This document shows positions 48,136 through 56,853 of a stretch of DNA of 64,000 bases, piece after piece. Under the pieces are notes generated by a model that worked only from the letters and a program-made list of their open reading frames with translations, did no database searches and was not told where the DNA came from. The stretch covers positions 50,313 through 114,312 of IMG/VR virus record IMGVR_UViG_3300021185_003853, one strand, 5' to 3'. A program made the position numbers and the translations under genes. This DNA is from a virus. Numbering within the stretch: the first letter of the stretch is position 1; each line of letters begins with the position of its first letter.

Positions 48136-51100
48136 GTGCCTGCTCAATATAATTCACGTAAAATACCTCATCTAGAAAATATTTCAGTTTGGTATGATGT
48201 TTCGAACCCAAAATGTTTTAACATAACCGAAGCGATATACGGCGGCAATCAACCATTGCCGTATACTACCGAACTTCAAGCATCTCAACATTTTGAGAAG
48301 TATGTAGGCACATCAACTAACTATGACTTTTCACATTTAACACTTTCTACTAACGGGCCATATACCGATGCCGGTACAGGTAATACCCTACATATCAAGT
48401 TTAATGGACCTTCACGCCCATATTTAGGTTTGCGAGATTTATCGGGCAACAACAGGTCAGCAACCCTTTTTACAAATCCGTTAACCGCTATCAGTTCCTC
48501 AAGTTTTTCGGGGTATGATGAATCAACAAACAAAAGTCGCACAGTTATTTTACCTTTAAAAGGCAAGTGGTATTTCGAACCTTGGGATCTAAAACATAAA
48601 GAATGGCACGCTGCTGAGATTGGACATCTCATTGAAAATGAAGAACCTGATAGAGAACATAATAATTCTGACACAGACCACCTTAAATTTCACATGGATA
48701 ATGCTCCAGCTTTTGCAGAGTTAGAAGAGATTGGTGTTCCGGCCGGGGTAGGCGGCAACACAAGACATCATGATGAATATTCATCTGATACTATGTATGG
48801 TTCGCCGTATCAAAAAAAATCTACATCGAGTAGCGGCGGCACCACAATAGACTTGTATTCAGCAAGACAGCAATATTGGTTAAGTAACTGGGAAGGGTTC
48901 AAAAACAAATACGGTTTGGTTGGTGGTCGTCCCGCTGGTGCTTTTTATGCAGCTATTAAATTCGGATATGTGACAAATTCAAATGCGGATACAGACGAAA
49001 CCCGACATAAAAGAGTTAATGGGCATAATAGTTGGAGGCTTGTAATAGACGGAATGCAGGTTCGAAGCAGGTCTTTAAAGGATCAATCTGACACTGGGTG
49101 GGTTCAGGGACAATTAAAACCAGGAGATGTTATAGATTGTCAATATATTTATCAAGATCACTTTAAAGCTGACCAATATGATTTTGAATATAGAGCATTG
49201 GGAATGTGGGAAATTGGTCCTCCAGTTCTTGTTGATTTTGATCAAAGTCAAACAAACAATACTGACGGATTCTTGAGTAAAGGAACAGCATACCATGCAA
49301 TCAGGCCATGGAGGAGTAGCCCTAATGATTTCGGCCAGTTTCCTGATCCTAAATATACTCCCGGACAATTTCATCATCCTGACCCAAGACTCATCTTGAT
49401 GCATGAAAATAGTGTAAAGATTGAAAATTTAACATGTGAAAATGCATATACATCGCTCACACAATGGGATAGTGTAAAGCCTGCCGGACAAGGGACACCA
49501 GTAAACGGATATCTGTATGCGAATGGAGATTCTGATGTCGCAGTAAATAGTTTTGTGTGCGCTACAGGAATGCCATATGAGGATATTGATTTAAGAGCTG
49601 ATGTTAGTAACTCTACGTCTAGTAACAGTAGATTTTACAATGACCCTTATGGTTACAAATACGATTTCGAAAGAACATTATTAGTAAATAATACTACATT
49701 TCAAAATATAGTTGATCTTGATGATGACTCTGATTACGTTTACCACGTTTTTCTGTATACAGATGAAGGCGTTCTCGCATTATATGAGATAATGAGCTAT
49801 AGGTACCCATTAGACAACTCGGGTTCGAGTGGGATCACAAACCACCTGGTGCGAGGAGTCAGTTATCATGATGGCGGAAGTGTATATAGAGTGAATACAA
49901 GGCAGTATGAAAATAAAAGCTTATTAAAAGCCGGCGTAACTGGGTACACGATGATAATTGTTCGTGAAGATGAGGATGGTAGTTATCTTGAAGCTGGTGA
50001 CAACTATAATGCGTTTCCTCCTGTATATTATCCCGAAAAAGATTTACCTGGGTTCATTCAGTTAAATGCGGGATGTCACGCAGCTATGGGTTTAACTAAT
50101 CCAGATGATCCGTCAACTCCCCCATTGTGGGATGACCCAAAACATCCGTTCGTAGGAAAGGCACTATATGATCCTGAATCAGGACCGGCAGGCGATTTTG
50201 CAAGAGATTTTGACGAACTGTCAGAATTTTCTATATTCACCTGGGTGAGAAAATCTACTTTACAAAAAAGGGCATGGGAAGGCAAGGATGGCGGCAGTAA
50301 TTTTACTGCTAGTGACGGGGTTCGTTACAGTTATTATTCCCCGATAGTTAGTGCAGGGATACATCACTTCGAATTTATATTTAATAATTATGGTCAACTA
50401 CAGTTTCATATGTCACAAGCATCAAACCGAAGAGGGTCTTGGGTAGACACTACGGGCGATTATCCTGATCTGAACGTCTTAAGAACAACTAAAAGAGTTA
50501 TGTGGGGATCTCCGGAATGGGTTTTAGTGGGTATGACTTATAGCGCTAGCACTAATAAACTTAAGTTATTTGTGAACGGAAAAGTAGAAGCAGAGTTGAC
50601 AGGACAAACTTTATTCCCTATAGGCGGAACCGCTCTTTCAGGCGATTATGAAGGATATAGTACAACGGTGGATGATTGGGGAAATAGTGCTCATCCTACA
50701 AGAATAATGTTAGGTACTAGTTCGGTTAATAGTGAATATCGTACTGCCACCGGGTTTACAGTTGGCAGCAATTCTCTTACAAAACCACACTTATTTAAAG
50801 AACCTGATTCAACAAATAATTTAAAACCATACTCTCAATCAAAAGTTGCAGATATGCATATGAGTCAATTTTATATGTGGCACGATACTGTATTGTCTGA
50901 ACAAGATGCTGATCAATTATTTGTATCAACAAAAGGAAGATTCGGATTAACTGATTTATCTGTCCCATCTGTTTTGCCTGGCGCTAGTGCAATTAATTCT
51001 AATGTTCCTGGCGACCAAACTGGCGGTGGCGATACTGGCGGTGGCGATACAGGCGGCGGTGATACCACCACTACGCAACCCATTTATGAAACTATTACAA

Positions 51101-51933
51101 ATCTTATTCAAAATTATGATGAGGATACTCCATCAGGGGTAGTTGCTGCAGCGCTTGAAGACACTGTAAATGGTGCTGGCGTGAGAGTGCTTGCTGTTGT
51201 TGATAAAAACAGACAAATAGAAAAACTTGAAAAAATTAATAGTATTGCGGATTTACCTCAACCGGGAAGTTCTAATAATCTCGCTAATGATTACGGCACA
51301 GGTTGGAATGATAGCCATTTTAGTGCTAATATTGAATTAGGAGAAATTGCTAATTTTGATGATGTCGATCTTGACGGCAAAAAGTATTTGGGTATCGCTG
51401 GGTTCCACGATGGCAACTTCTTAGGCGTAACATTCTTGATTTTCAATGATCAATCTAATTCTACAATGGATGATCCTGTTAATGTTGTTGATTTAATTAA
51501 TCATAACGAAATGACGGGTTCTAGTACCCAATTAGGACATACCAGAGCGTTTCAGATAGAAGGGTTCACATATGACGTTAATCCTGGTAATAATAATAGC
51601 ATCGCAAGTCCAGACATTATTAAAACAACAACCTTAGGTACAAGTCAAAGTTGGATATTATCAACCAATCCACAATTGGATTCAGGGATAAATGCAGGTG
51701 CTGGTATTCCGAATTACTTCTACAGCAGTGCAACTCGAGATGTGCTAAGTAAAGATGACGGCGCTTGGGCGTGGCAAGCAGGCGTGGCTATACAAGGTAA
51801 TGGCACTCAACATTCCTTGAACGGTGGGTATGGTGTTGCAAACTTTAATAATACAGACGGCACATCAGCCATCAAAGCATTTTGGGGCACTGATAATGTT
51901 TATTCAAGTTTTAGATATTACATATTTACATAA
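48136..51933 (+). CDS. LamG-like large adhesin (GTG start)
   Basis: A 1265-aa protein that begins with GTG directly after the previous TAA; no ATG lies near enough to be better. Residues about 688-940 look like a LamG/concanavalin-type lectin: FSIFTWVRKS, EWVLVGMTYSASTNKLKLFV then NGKVEAEL, and FYMWHDTVLSEQDADQLF. A flexible TGGGD repeat (962-976) then links to a separate C-terminal domain of about 285 residues (YETITNLIQNYDED..., LGIAGFHDGNFLGVTFLIF, FRYYIFT) with no recognised family. The N-terminus, KIPHLENISVWYDVSNPKCF, resembles that of the 333-aa LamG-like gene (KLVHYIDLNNPKCN). Predicted carbohydrate-binding surface protein; ligand unknown. Confidence 0.72.
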   Translation: MPAQYNSRKIPHLENISVWYDVSNPKCFNITEAIYGGNQPLPYTTELQASQHFEKYVGTSTNYDFSHLTLSTNGPYTDAGTGNTLHIKFNGPSRPYLGLRDLSGNNRSATLFTNPLTAISSSSFSGYDESTNKSRTVILPLKGKWYFEPWDLKHKEWHAAEIGHLIENEEPDREHNNSDTDHLKFHMDNAPAFAELEEIGVPAGVGGNTRHHDEYSSDTMYGSPYQKKSTSSSGGTTIDLYSARQQYWLSNWEGFKNKYGLVGGRPAGAFYAAIKFGYVTNSNADTDETRHKRVNGHNSWRLVIDGMQVRSRSLKDQSDTGWVQGQLKPGDVIDCQYIYQDHFKADQYDFEYRALGMWEIGPPVLVDFDQSQTNNTDGFLSKGTAYHAIRPWRSSPNDFGQFPDPKYTPGQFHHPDPRLILMHENSVKIENLTCENAYTSLTQWDSVKPAGQGTPVNGYLYANGDSDVAVNSFVCATGMPYEDIDLRADVSNSTSSNSRFYNDPYGYKYDFERTLLVNNTTFQNIVDLDDDSDYVYHVFLYTDEGVLALYEIMSYRYPLDNSGSSGITNHLVRGVSYHDGGSVYRVNTRQYENKSLLKAGVTGYTMIIVREDEDGSYLEAGDNYNAFPPVYYPEKDLPGFIQLNAGCHAAMGLTNPDDPSTPPLWDDPKHPFVGKALYDPESGPAGDFARDFDELSEFSIFTWVRKSTLQKRAWEGKDGGSNFTASDGVRYSYYSPIVSAGIHHFEFIFNNYGQLQFHMSQASNRRGSWVDTTGDYPDLNVLRTTKRVMWGSPEWVLVGMTYSASTNKLKLFVNGKVEAELTGQTLFPIGGTALSGDYEGYSTTVDDWGNSAHPTRIMLGTSSVNSEYRTATGFTVGSNSLTKPHLFKEPDSTNNLKPYSQSKVADMHMSQFYMWHDTVLSEQDADQLFVSTKGRFGLTDLSVPSVLPGASAINSNVPGDQTGGGDTGGGDTGGGDTTTTQPIYETITNLIQNYDEDTPSGVVAAALEDTVNGAGVRVLAVVDKNRQIEKLEKINSIADLPQPGSSNNLANDYGTGWNDSHFSANIELGEIANFDDVDLDGKKYLGIAGFHDGNFLGVTFLIFNDQSNSTMDDPVNVVDLINHNEMTGSSTQLGHTRAFQIEGFTYDVNPGNNNSIASPDIIKTTTLGTSQSWILSTNPQLDSGINAGAGIPNYFYSSATRDVLSKDDGAWAWQAGVAIQGNGTQHSLNGGYGVANFNNTDGTSAIKAFWGTDNVYSSFRYYIFT
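51019..51063 (+). repeat. Three 15-bp tandem repeats encoding TGGGD
   Basis: Three in-frame units of ACTGGCGGTGGCGAT type (51019-51033, 51034-51048, 51049-51063; the third has silent changes) encode TGGGD three times at residues 962-976 of the LamG-like adhesin. It looks like a flexible linker and could change length by slippage without frameshift. Confidence 0.85.
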
Positions 51934-51943
51934 GGATAATTGA

Positions 51944-53209
51944 ATGGCATCAAAATTCGGAAAAGTTTTACCTGCACAATCGAATTTAACAAATTTGATA
52001 CTTCCTCATGTGTCGAAATGTTATCCCGGCACAGGGTCTATTGTAATTGATCTTGCTTCAAAGGATGAATACACATTCTTTTCGCCTGATGGATCAGACA
52101 TCGTTACTGGCGGCGATGATAGTTTGTTGTCAATTGCTACAGAAAATGCATCATCGGGTTTTTTCACATTTAATAGGGTGCATAATCCAGGTTATTCAGG
52201 TCAAAGGAAGTGGATAAAACATTCTGGGCCATTTAACTTAACCGAATCTGGCCAGATTGACGGAACTTCGTATAGCGACATAAATCCGTATGGTTATCCT
52301 AAAGGAAAGATAGCGTTAAATGCGTCTTCGCTCATATTGTCGGGAACTGATGATCAAGGTAAGGATCCTGAGTGTTGCATGATGATATGGATGAATGTTC
52401 CGAACTTTATAGGAGAACTTGCATTATTTCACGTACAAGCGAATGCTTATGACGGTGCAAATCAAAATGAAAACTGGAGTGAATTAAAATTTCATGCAAG
52501 AAATCATAATAATCATGATCAATGGTCTTTTGACTCTGAAGATTATGATTCATTAAATGTTAATAATCCCCATTTTATTTTGTTGCGTAGTGGTAGGTTT
52601 ACTAAAAGCACAGGCGTGAGAGGACAGGAGGCATTTCGAGTTCAAAAGGATGATTGGGTTTGTTTATTTGTAAATAGATCGAGAGTTGATTTGGGCAACC
52701 AAGGCGCAAACGGCGATTCTGATACAGATTATGATCCAGGGGGATCAGGTTCCGGCGTTCAAACAGGTGCGCAGGCAAACTATTATTCTATTCAAACACA
52801 TATGCAGATTCTAGCAGGTAGGAAATATAATTCTCCGCTGCAAAATAAGACTGAAACGATTCGAGTATCAGCTGATCTAACCGGCTCGAATCGTTTTAAA
52901 GCAAGCAAGGAAGACCAATTAATTGACGACAAAGATATACCGGGTGATCTTCCATTTAATTCTATTGGTAGTGAGTTTTGGGGGCATGTGGGTGTTATAG
53001 CAAAATGGGACAGAGCACTATCACAAGAAGAAATAAGAAAGGCGTATGACGTATACAGATCTATTTACGATAAACCCGAAGCAACACAAAGAACGTATAA
53101 ATGTCAAATAATTGATGGTGATGGGTTCCCTATAATTGACTCACAAAATCAATCAATAAACACAAATGATTTGAATTTATCAACCGCTGAGTTTGAAATA
53201 GGGTTATAA
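51944..53209 (+). CDS. LamG-like virion protein
   Basis: A 421-aa protein, second of three neighbouring LamG-like genes. Concanavalin-type features: ECCMMIWMNVPNFIGELALF, a DDWVCLFVNRS strand (about 240) and the family-type end GHVGVIAKWDRALSQEEIRKAYDVYRSIY (about 345-375). The last about 45 residues (YKCQIIDGDGFPIIDSQNQS) form a small extra piece. It starts 10 bases after the 1265-aa gene with AAGGATAAT before the ATG. Likely a sugar-binding appendage protein; the specific ligand cannot be read. Confidence 0.68.
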   Translation: MASKFGKVLPAQSNLTNLILPHVSKCYPGTGSIVIDLASKDEYTFFSPDGSDIVTGGDDSLLSIATENASSGFFTFNRVHNPGYSGQRKWIKHSGPFNLTESGQIDGTSYSDINPYGYPKGKIALNASSLILSGTDDQGKDPECCMMIWMNVPNFIGELALFHVQANAYDGANQNENWSELKFHARNHNNHDQWSFDSEDYDSLNVNNPHFILLRSGRFTKSTGVRGQEAFRVQKDDWVCLFVNRSRVDLGNQGANGDSDTDYDPGGSGSGVQTGAQANYYSIQTHMQILAGRKYNSPLQNKTETIRVSADLTGSNRFKASKEDQLIDDKDIPGDLPFNSIGSEFWGHVGVIAKWDRALSQEEIRKAYDVYRSIYDKPEATQRTYKCQIIDGDGFPIIDSQNQSINTNDLNLSTAEFEIGL

Positions 53210-53212
53210 GTT

Positions 53213-54214
53213 ATGGGTGTAACTTCATCAGGATTTAGCTTACCAAAAACAGAAAAATTGGTTCACTATATAGATCTCAATAATCCTAAGTGTAACAAGT
53301 CATCAAACACAAATCCTTATGCGTTTAATGATATGTTAGTACGACAATTTTCATCAGATGGATTATCTTCAGATGAAAAATATTTGTGGAGAGCAAGAAG
53401 AGGAATACATAATGACCCGAATAATAACTATGAATTTCACCAGACGATATCAATTAGTTATCCGAACCTAGTAACAAACTATCTCGATTTTTCAAGATTG
53501 GTTGGGTTGCCTCGTGGTGATAGATGGATAAATTGCGCTACACAGGAGGATGGGTATAACGGCTCAACGAACAAGTTATTCTTAAATTGGTGGAATCCTG
53601 AAGGTTTTACTTTTACAATTTGGCTTAGACCTCAACCTGAGAGTTCTGATACAGGTAACCAGCATATTCTTTTCAACCAGAAAAGTTCGGGCGGTGATTC
53701 TCCTTACCTCATGCAATGGGATCCTGTTAACGAAAAAATTATACTCAACCCAGGGACATTTAATAACACCAATGCAGGGTCAGGAAATGGCGGCAGTAAT
53801 TTTGAAATAATCAATGCATCCGATAACATCATTGCTGAAGAGACAAAGTGGACTTGTTTAACTGTCGCAGGCAAACCCAGAACAATACAAGATTCAAACG
53901 AAGGTGTCCCTGAAATAGATGTATATGTCAACGGCGAAAAAGATTTCAGATCAAACTCTAGAAGACTTTTCGGGTGGTCGATTCCCGGCCTCAATGCCGG
54001 TAATGTATTTAATGGTATTGGTGCTACTAGATGGGTTGGTGACGCTTCGTATATGGTTGGGGGTATCCACCCCTCATTTGAAGGAGATATAGGTCCTTTG
54101 ATTATGTGGGAAACATTATTGACTGATGACGAAATAAAAAGTGCTTATGAACACACTAAAAAAACTGCTTTATATAAGAATTCCGGTGATCTTCAATATC
54201 AAGCAAATCCTTAA
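53213..54214 (+). CDS. LamG-like virion protein
   Basis: A 333-aa protein, third LamG-like gene of the row. After an N-terminus like that of the 1265-aa protein (KLVHYIDLNNPKCNKSSNTN) come the LamG strands: GFTFTIWLRPQPESS, WTCLTVAGKP, IDVYVNGEKDFRS and the ending GDIGPLIMWETLLTDDEIKSAYEHTKK. Almost the whole length is lectin-like, so it is the simplest member of the trio. It starts 3 bases after the 421-aa gene and is followed by a gap with a late promoter, so it probably ends a transcription unit. Confidence 0.7.
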   Translation: MGVTSSGFSLPKTEKLVHYIDLNNPKCNKSSNTNPYAFNDMLVRQFSSDGLSSDEKYLWRARRGIHNDPNNNYEFHQTISISYPNLVTNYLDFSRLVGLPRGDRWINCATQEDGYNGSTNKLFLNWWNPEGFTFTIWLRPQPESSDTGNQHILFNQKSSGGDSPYLMQWDPVNEKIILNPGTFNNTNAGSGNGGSNFEIINASDNIIAEETKWTCLTVAGKPRTIQDSNEGVPEIDVYVNGEKDFRSNSRRLFGWSIPGLNAGNVFNGIGATRWVGDASYMVGGIHPSFEGDIGPLIMWETLLTDDEIKSAYEHTKKTALYKNSGDLQYQANP

Positions 54215-54224
54215 CAACACATTA

Positions 54225-54232
54225 TATAAATA
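54225..54232 (+). promoter_or_regulatory. T4-type late promoter box TATAAATA
   Basis: Exact TATAAATA in the 46-base gap, ending 28 bases before the ATG at 54261. It probably drives the 179-aa gene and the neck-terminase block gp13-gp17. A weak AT-only hairpin (CTTAAA/TTTAAG, 54233-54252) lies in the presumed leader. Confidence 0.8.
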
Positions 54233-54260
54233 CTTAAATAAACTATTTTAAGAGTGCGAA

Positions 54261-54800
54261 ATGGCAAATTCAGATAAAAATTTAACGATAACACCAGCAA
54301 CTGATTCAGGCGGATTGCCCACCATTGAATTTACGGGCGGTGATAATAATCCTAGCATACTTTTACGAGTTACAGATGATGGATCTTTATCATTTGAAGG
54401 CACCGCAGGACAACTTTTTAGTGTTGATAATAGTTTTGACGGAACTCTTTTTTCTGCTAATGACATTTCAGGTATTCCTAGTATTGATGTTGATTCTTTA
54501 GGAAAAGTTAGATTAGCACCATATAATGGGTACGTTGTAATAGGTGCGATAAATCAAGATACCGCAACGACAGGTGCCAGTATTAATGATGTGTTGCAAA
54601 TAGATGGCAATTGCTTTATCAACGGAAATGAATTTGTGACAGGGACTGTAACAGGAAGTGTCAACTTAAACGCAACTGCACCTGCAACCGATACAGAAAC
54701 AGGAACACCAGGCGAAATTAGAGTTGACGATCAATACATTTATGTATGTACTGCAACAGATACATGGAAGCGTGTACAACTCAATTTGACCAGTTGGTAA
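54261..54800 (+). CDS. Small fibre-like structural protein next to the neck genes
   Basis: A 179-aa protein. It has the fibre/collar-like sequence LRVTDDGSLSFEGTAGQLFSVDNSF, then GTLFSANDISGIPSIDVDSLGKVRLAPYNG (about 30-95), a beta motif common in marine phage appendage proteins, and ends with PGEIRVDDQYIYVCTATDTW, a common short fibre C-terminus. It lies directly before gp13. In T4 the gene in this place is wac (fibritin, collar whiskers); similar position suggests a whisker or collar role, but no coiled coil like fibritin's is seen, so this is only inference. Confidence 0.65.
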   Translation: MANSDKNLTITPATDSGGLPTIEFTGGDNNPSILLRVTDDGSLSFEGTAGQLFSVDNSFDGTLFSANDISGIPSIDVDSLGKVRLAPYNGYVVIGAINQDTATTGASINDVLQIDGNCFINGNEFVTGTVTGSVNLNATAPATDTETGTPGEIRVDDQYIYVCTATDTWKRVQLNLTSW

Positions 54801-54818
54801 TAATAATCGGAGATAATA

Positions 54819-55844
54819 ATGGCGCAGCCAACAACTAAAAAAGAATTCAAAGAATGGTGCCTCAGGAAACTAGGTAAACCAGTCATTGAGATTAATGTTG
54901 ACCAGGATCAAGTTGATGATCGTGTTGAAGAGGCATTGTCTTATTATTGGGATTATCATTTCGATGGTGCGGAAAGAACATATTTTAAGCATGAAATACA
55001 ATACTCTTATGTACAGGTCAGTACAGCATATTTCATTGACCCTGATGACCCAGCATTTAAAGTCGGCGATGTCTTAAGAGAAGTATCAGGGTCTTTGGCA
55101 GGACAAGAACAAGGCACTGCAACTGCAACTATTGCTAAAATAGATGCATCTGAAGGAAAGCTATTCTTTGCCAAACCGACCAAAGGAACATTTAGCGAAA
55201 GCGGATACGTGACAAGCGATACTTTCATAGCTAAACTTGCAACAGGCGGCAATTATCCTGCTGCAAGTATTGTTAGCAGATTTCAAAACTCAATAGAATT
55301 ACAATATATCGATGTGCCTGAAAACATAATCGGCGCAGTTAAGGTTTTTGAGTTAGGATCTAATATCACTGCTGGTTCAGGTATGTTTAATGTTCAATAT
55401 CAATTTGTTTTAAACAACTTACACGATATTGTCAACTACAATTTAGCACATTTTTATATGTCAATGCAAAATTTGCAGTTCATGGAAGAGTTGCTTGTCG
55501 GCATGACACCTATGAGATACAATCGACATATAAATCGAATTATGCTAGATACAAAATGGGATAGATTGCAAGTCGGACAACATATTGTTGTTGAAGCATA
55601 CAAGATCGTTGATCCTGAAGTGTATCAAGATGTTTATAAAGATCGATGGCTGCAAAACTATGCATCAGCGAAGATCAAGTATCAATGGGGTTCAAACCTT
55701 ACTAAATTTAATGGCATGACATTACCTGGTAATGTGCAGTTTAACGGCGAACAAATTTTAAACGATGCTCGAGAGGAAATACAACGGCTGGAAGAGGATA
55801 TGATTACTTCATACTCTTTGCCCGTTATGGACATGATAGGATAG
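54819..55844 (+). CDS. gp13: Neck protein gp13
   Basis: A 341-aa protein (T4 gp13 is 309 aa). The N-terminus is strongly characteristic: EFKEWCLRKLGKPVIEINVD, then DQVDDRVEEALSYYWDYHFDGAERTYFKHEI. C-terminal conserved blocks include NNLHDIVNYNLAHFYMSMQN, MTPMRYNRHINRIMLDTKW and YKDRWLQNYASAKIKYQWG, then a terminal helix (REEIQRLEEDMI). Between about 70 and 140 is a beta-rich stretch (VGDVLREVSG...GTATATIAKIDAS...KGTFSES) that looks like a small inserted surface domain. gp13 completes the head-tail connector with gp14. It precedes gp14 by 4 bases. Confidence 0.92.
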   Translation: MAQPTTKKEFKEWCLRKLGKPVIEINVDQDQVDDRVEEALSYYWDYHFDGAERTYFKHEIQYSYVQVSTAYFIDPDDPAFKVGDVLREVSGSLAGQEQGTATATIAKIDASEGKLFFAKPTKGTFSESGYVTSDTFIAKLATGGNYPAASIVSRFQNSIELQYIDVPENIIGAVKVFELGSNITAGSGMFNVQYQFVLNNLHDIVNYNLAHFYMSMQNLQFMEELLVGMTPMRYNRHINRIMLDTKWDRLQVGQHIVVEAYKIVDPEVYQDVYKDRWLQNYASAKIKYQWGSNLTKFNGMTLPGNVQFNGEQILNDAREEIQRLEEDMITSYSLPVMDMIG

Positions 55845-55848
55845 CTTC

Positions 55849-56853
55849 ATGGCTAAAAATTATTATTTCGAAAATTTTGAAAACTCGATGGAGCAAACTC
55901 TTATTGAGGACCTCGTTATAGAGTCAATTAAAATTTTCGGCGTTGACTGCTTCTATGTCACCAAAACAAAGAAAACGAAAACTGCTGTATTAACAGTAGG
56001 TGCTAATGCGATTTGCACTCTTGACAATGGTTCTGTTGTGACTAATGATTCTAATGAGTTGCCGACATTTCTAAACAACGGATACGGATATCTTGCAGTA
56101 CCCACAGTTACATTTGAGGAACCTCCTGCAGGCGGAACTCGAGCAGAAGGCGTAGCAACTATCGTTCGAGGAATAGTAACAAAAATAGATGTCACTAATG
56201 CAGGAACCGGGTACACTTCTGTACCGTCAATTACGATTCAAACTCCTGATGATACTAATGTGGGACAACACGCCTTTGTAGATGGCGGATACGATGATTT
56301 GTTAAATGAAGACGATCTTCCCGGGTATAATTCAGCACTAGAAGTTGAAATGTATGTTAAAAATGTTGACGGATTCGAAGGTGAAGGCGACTTCTTGTCA
56401 AAATTCGGTTTACAAATTCGTGATTCAATGACGCTAACAGTTGCAATGAGAACATGGGAAAATGAAATAGGAGCGAATATACAAGATGATCGCACTCGTC
56501 CATTTGAAGGCGATTTAATATATTTCCCATTGAATAAAAAAGTTTTCAAAATCATGCATGTTGAACACGAGTCTATTTTCTATCAAATGGGATCGCTGCA
56601 AACATATGATTTAAAATGTGAATTGTTTGAGTACAGTAACGAACAATTTAATACAGGTGTACAGGAAATTGATACGCTATATGATGCATATAAAACTGTT
56701 GTTACTGGAGCGACATCTGGCGTTGATACCCCAGCCGCAAATGTAGAATCAGTTGATACCCTTGCAGACAACTTTACAATAGAACAAGTAGGAGATAATA
56801 TTCTTGATTTCAGTGAAGGAAATCCATTCGGTGAAGGCGAGGATTGGTTATAA
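55849..56853 (+). CDS. gp14: Neck protein gp14 with inserted beta module
   Basis: A 334-aa protein (T4 gp14 is 256 aa). The core starts with YYFENFENSMEQTLIEDLVI, then ESIKIFGVDCFYVTKT, and resumes with YDDLLNEDDLPGYNSALEVE, then MYVKNVDGFEGEGDFLSKFG, RPFEGDLIYFPLNKKVFKIM and YDLKCELFEYSNEQFNTG, all typical of gp14. Between about 45 and 140 is an insertion with two strand pairs, GYGYLAVPTVTFEEPP and AGTGYTSVPSITIQTP, linked by AEGVATIVRGIVTKIDV. This type of pair also occurs in gp8 and in the 1198-aa protein. The insertion accounts for most of the length difference from T4. The stop overlaps the next start by one base (TAATG). Confidence 0.92.
   Translation: MAKNYYFENFENSMEQTLIEDLVIESIKIFGVDCFYVTKTKKTKTAVLTVGANAICTLDNGSVVTNDSNELPTFLNNGYGYLAVPTVTFEEPPAGGTRAEGVATIVRGIVTKIDVTNAGTGYTSVPSITIQTPDDTNVGQHAFVDGGYDDLLNEDDLPGYNSALEVEMYVKNVDGFEGEGDFLSKFGLQIRDSMTLTVAMRTWENEIGANIQDDRTRPFEGDLIYFPLNKKVFKIMHVEHESIFYQMGSLQTYDLKCELFEYSNEQFNTGVQEIDTLYDAYKTVVTGATSGVDTPAANVESVDTLADNFTIEQVGDNILDFSEGNPFGEGEDWL

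Noticed and set aside
54233-54252. CTTAAA/TTTAAG hairpin in the leader of the 179-aa gene as an RNA switch
   Set aside because: Six A-T pairs only; this base composition gives such pairings by chance and stability would be low.
56844-56852. Earlier start for gp15
   Set aside because: The ATG at 56853 overlaps the gp14 stop in the TAATG style used at other junctions, and MFGNKF is the usual gp15 beginning.
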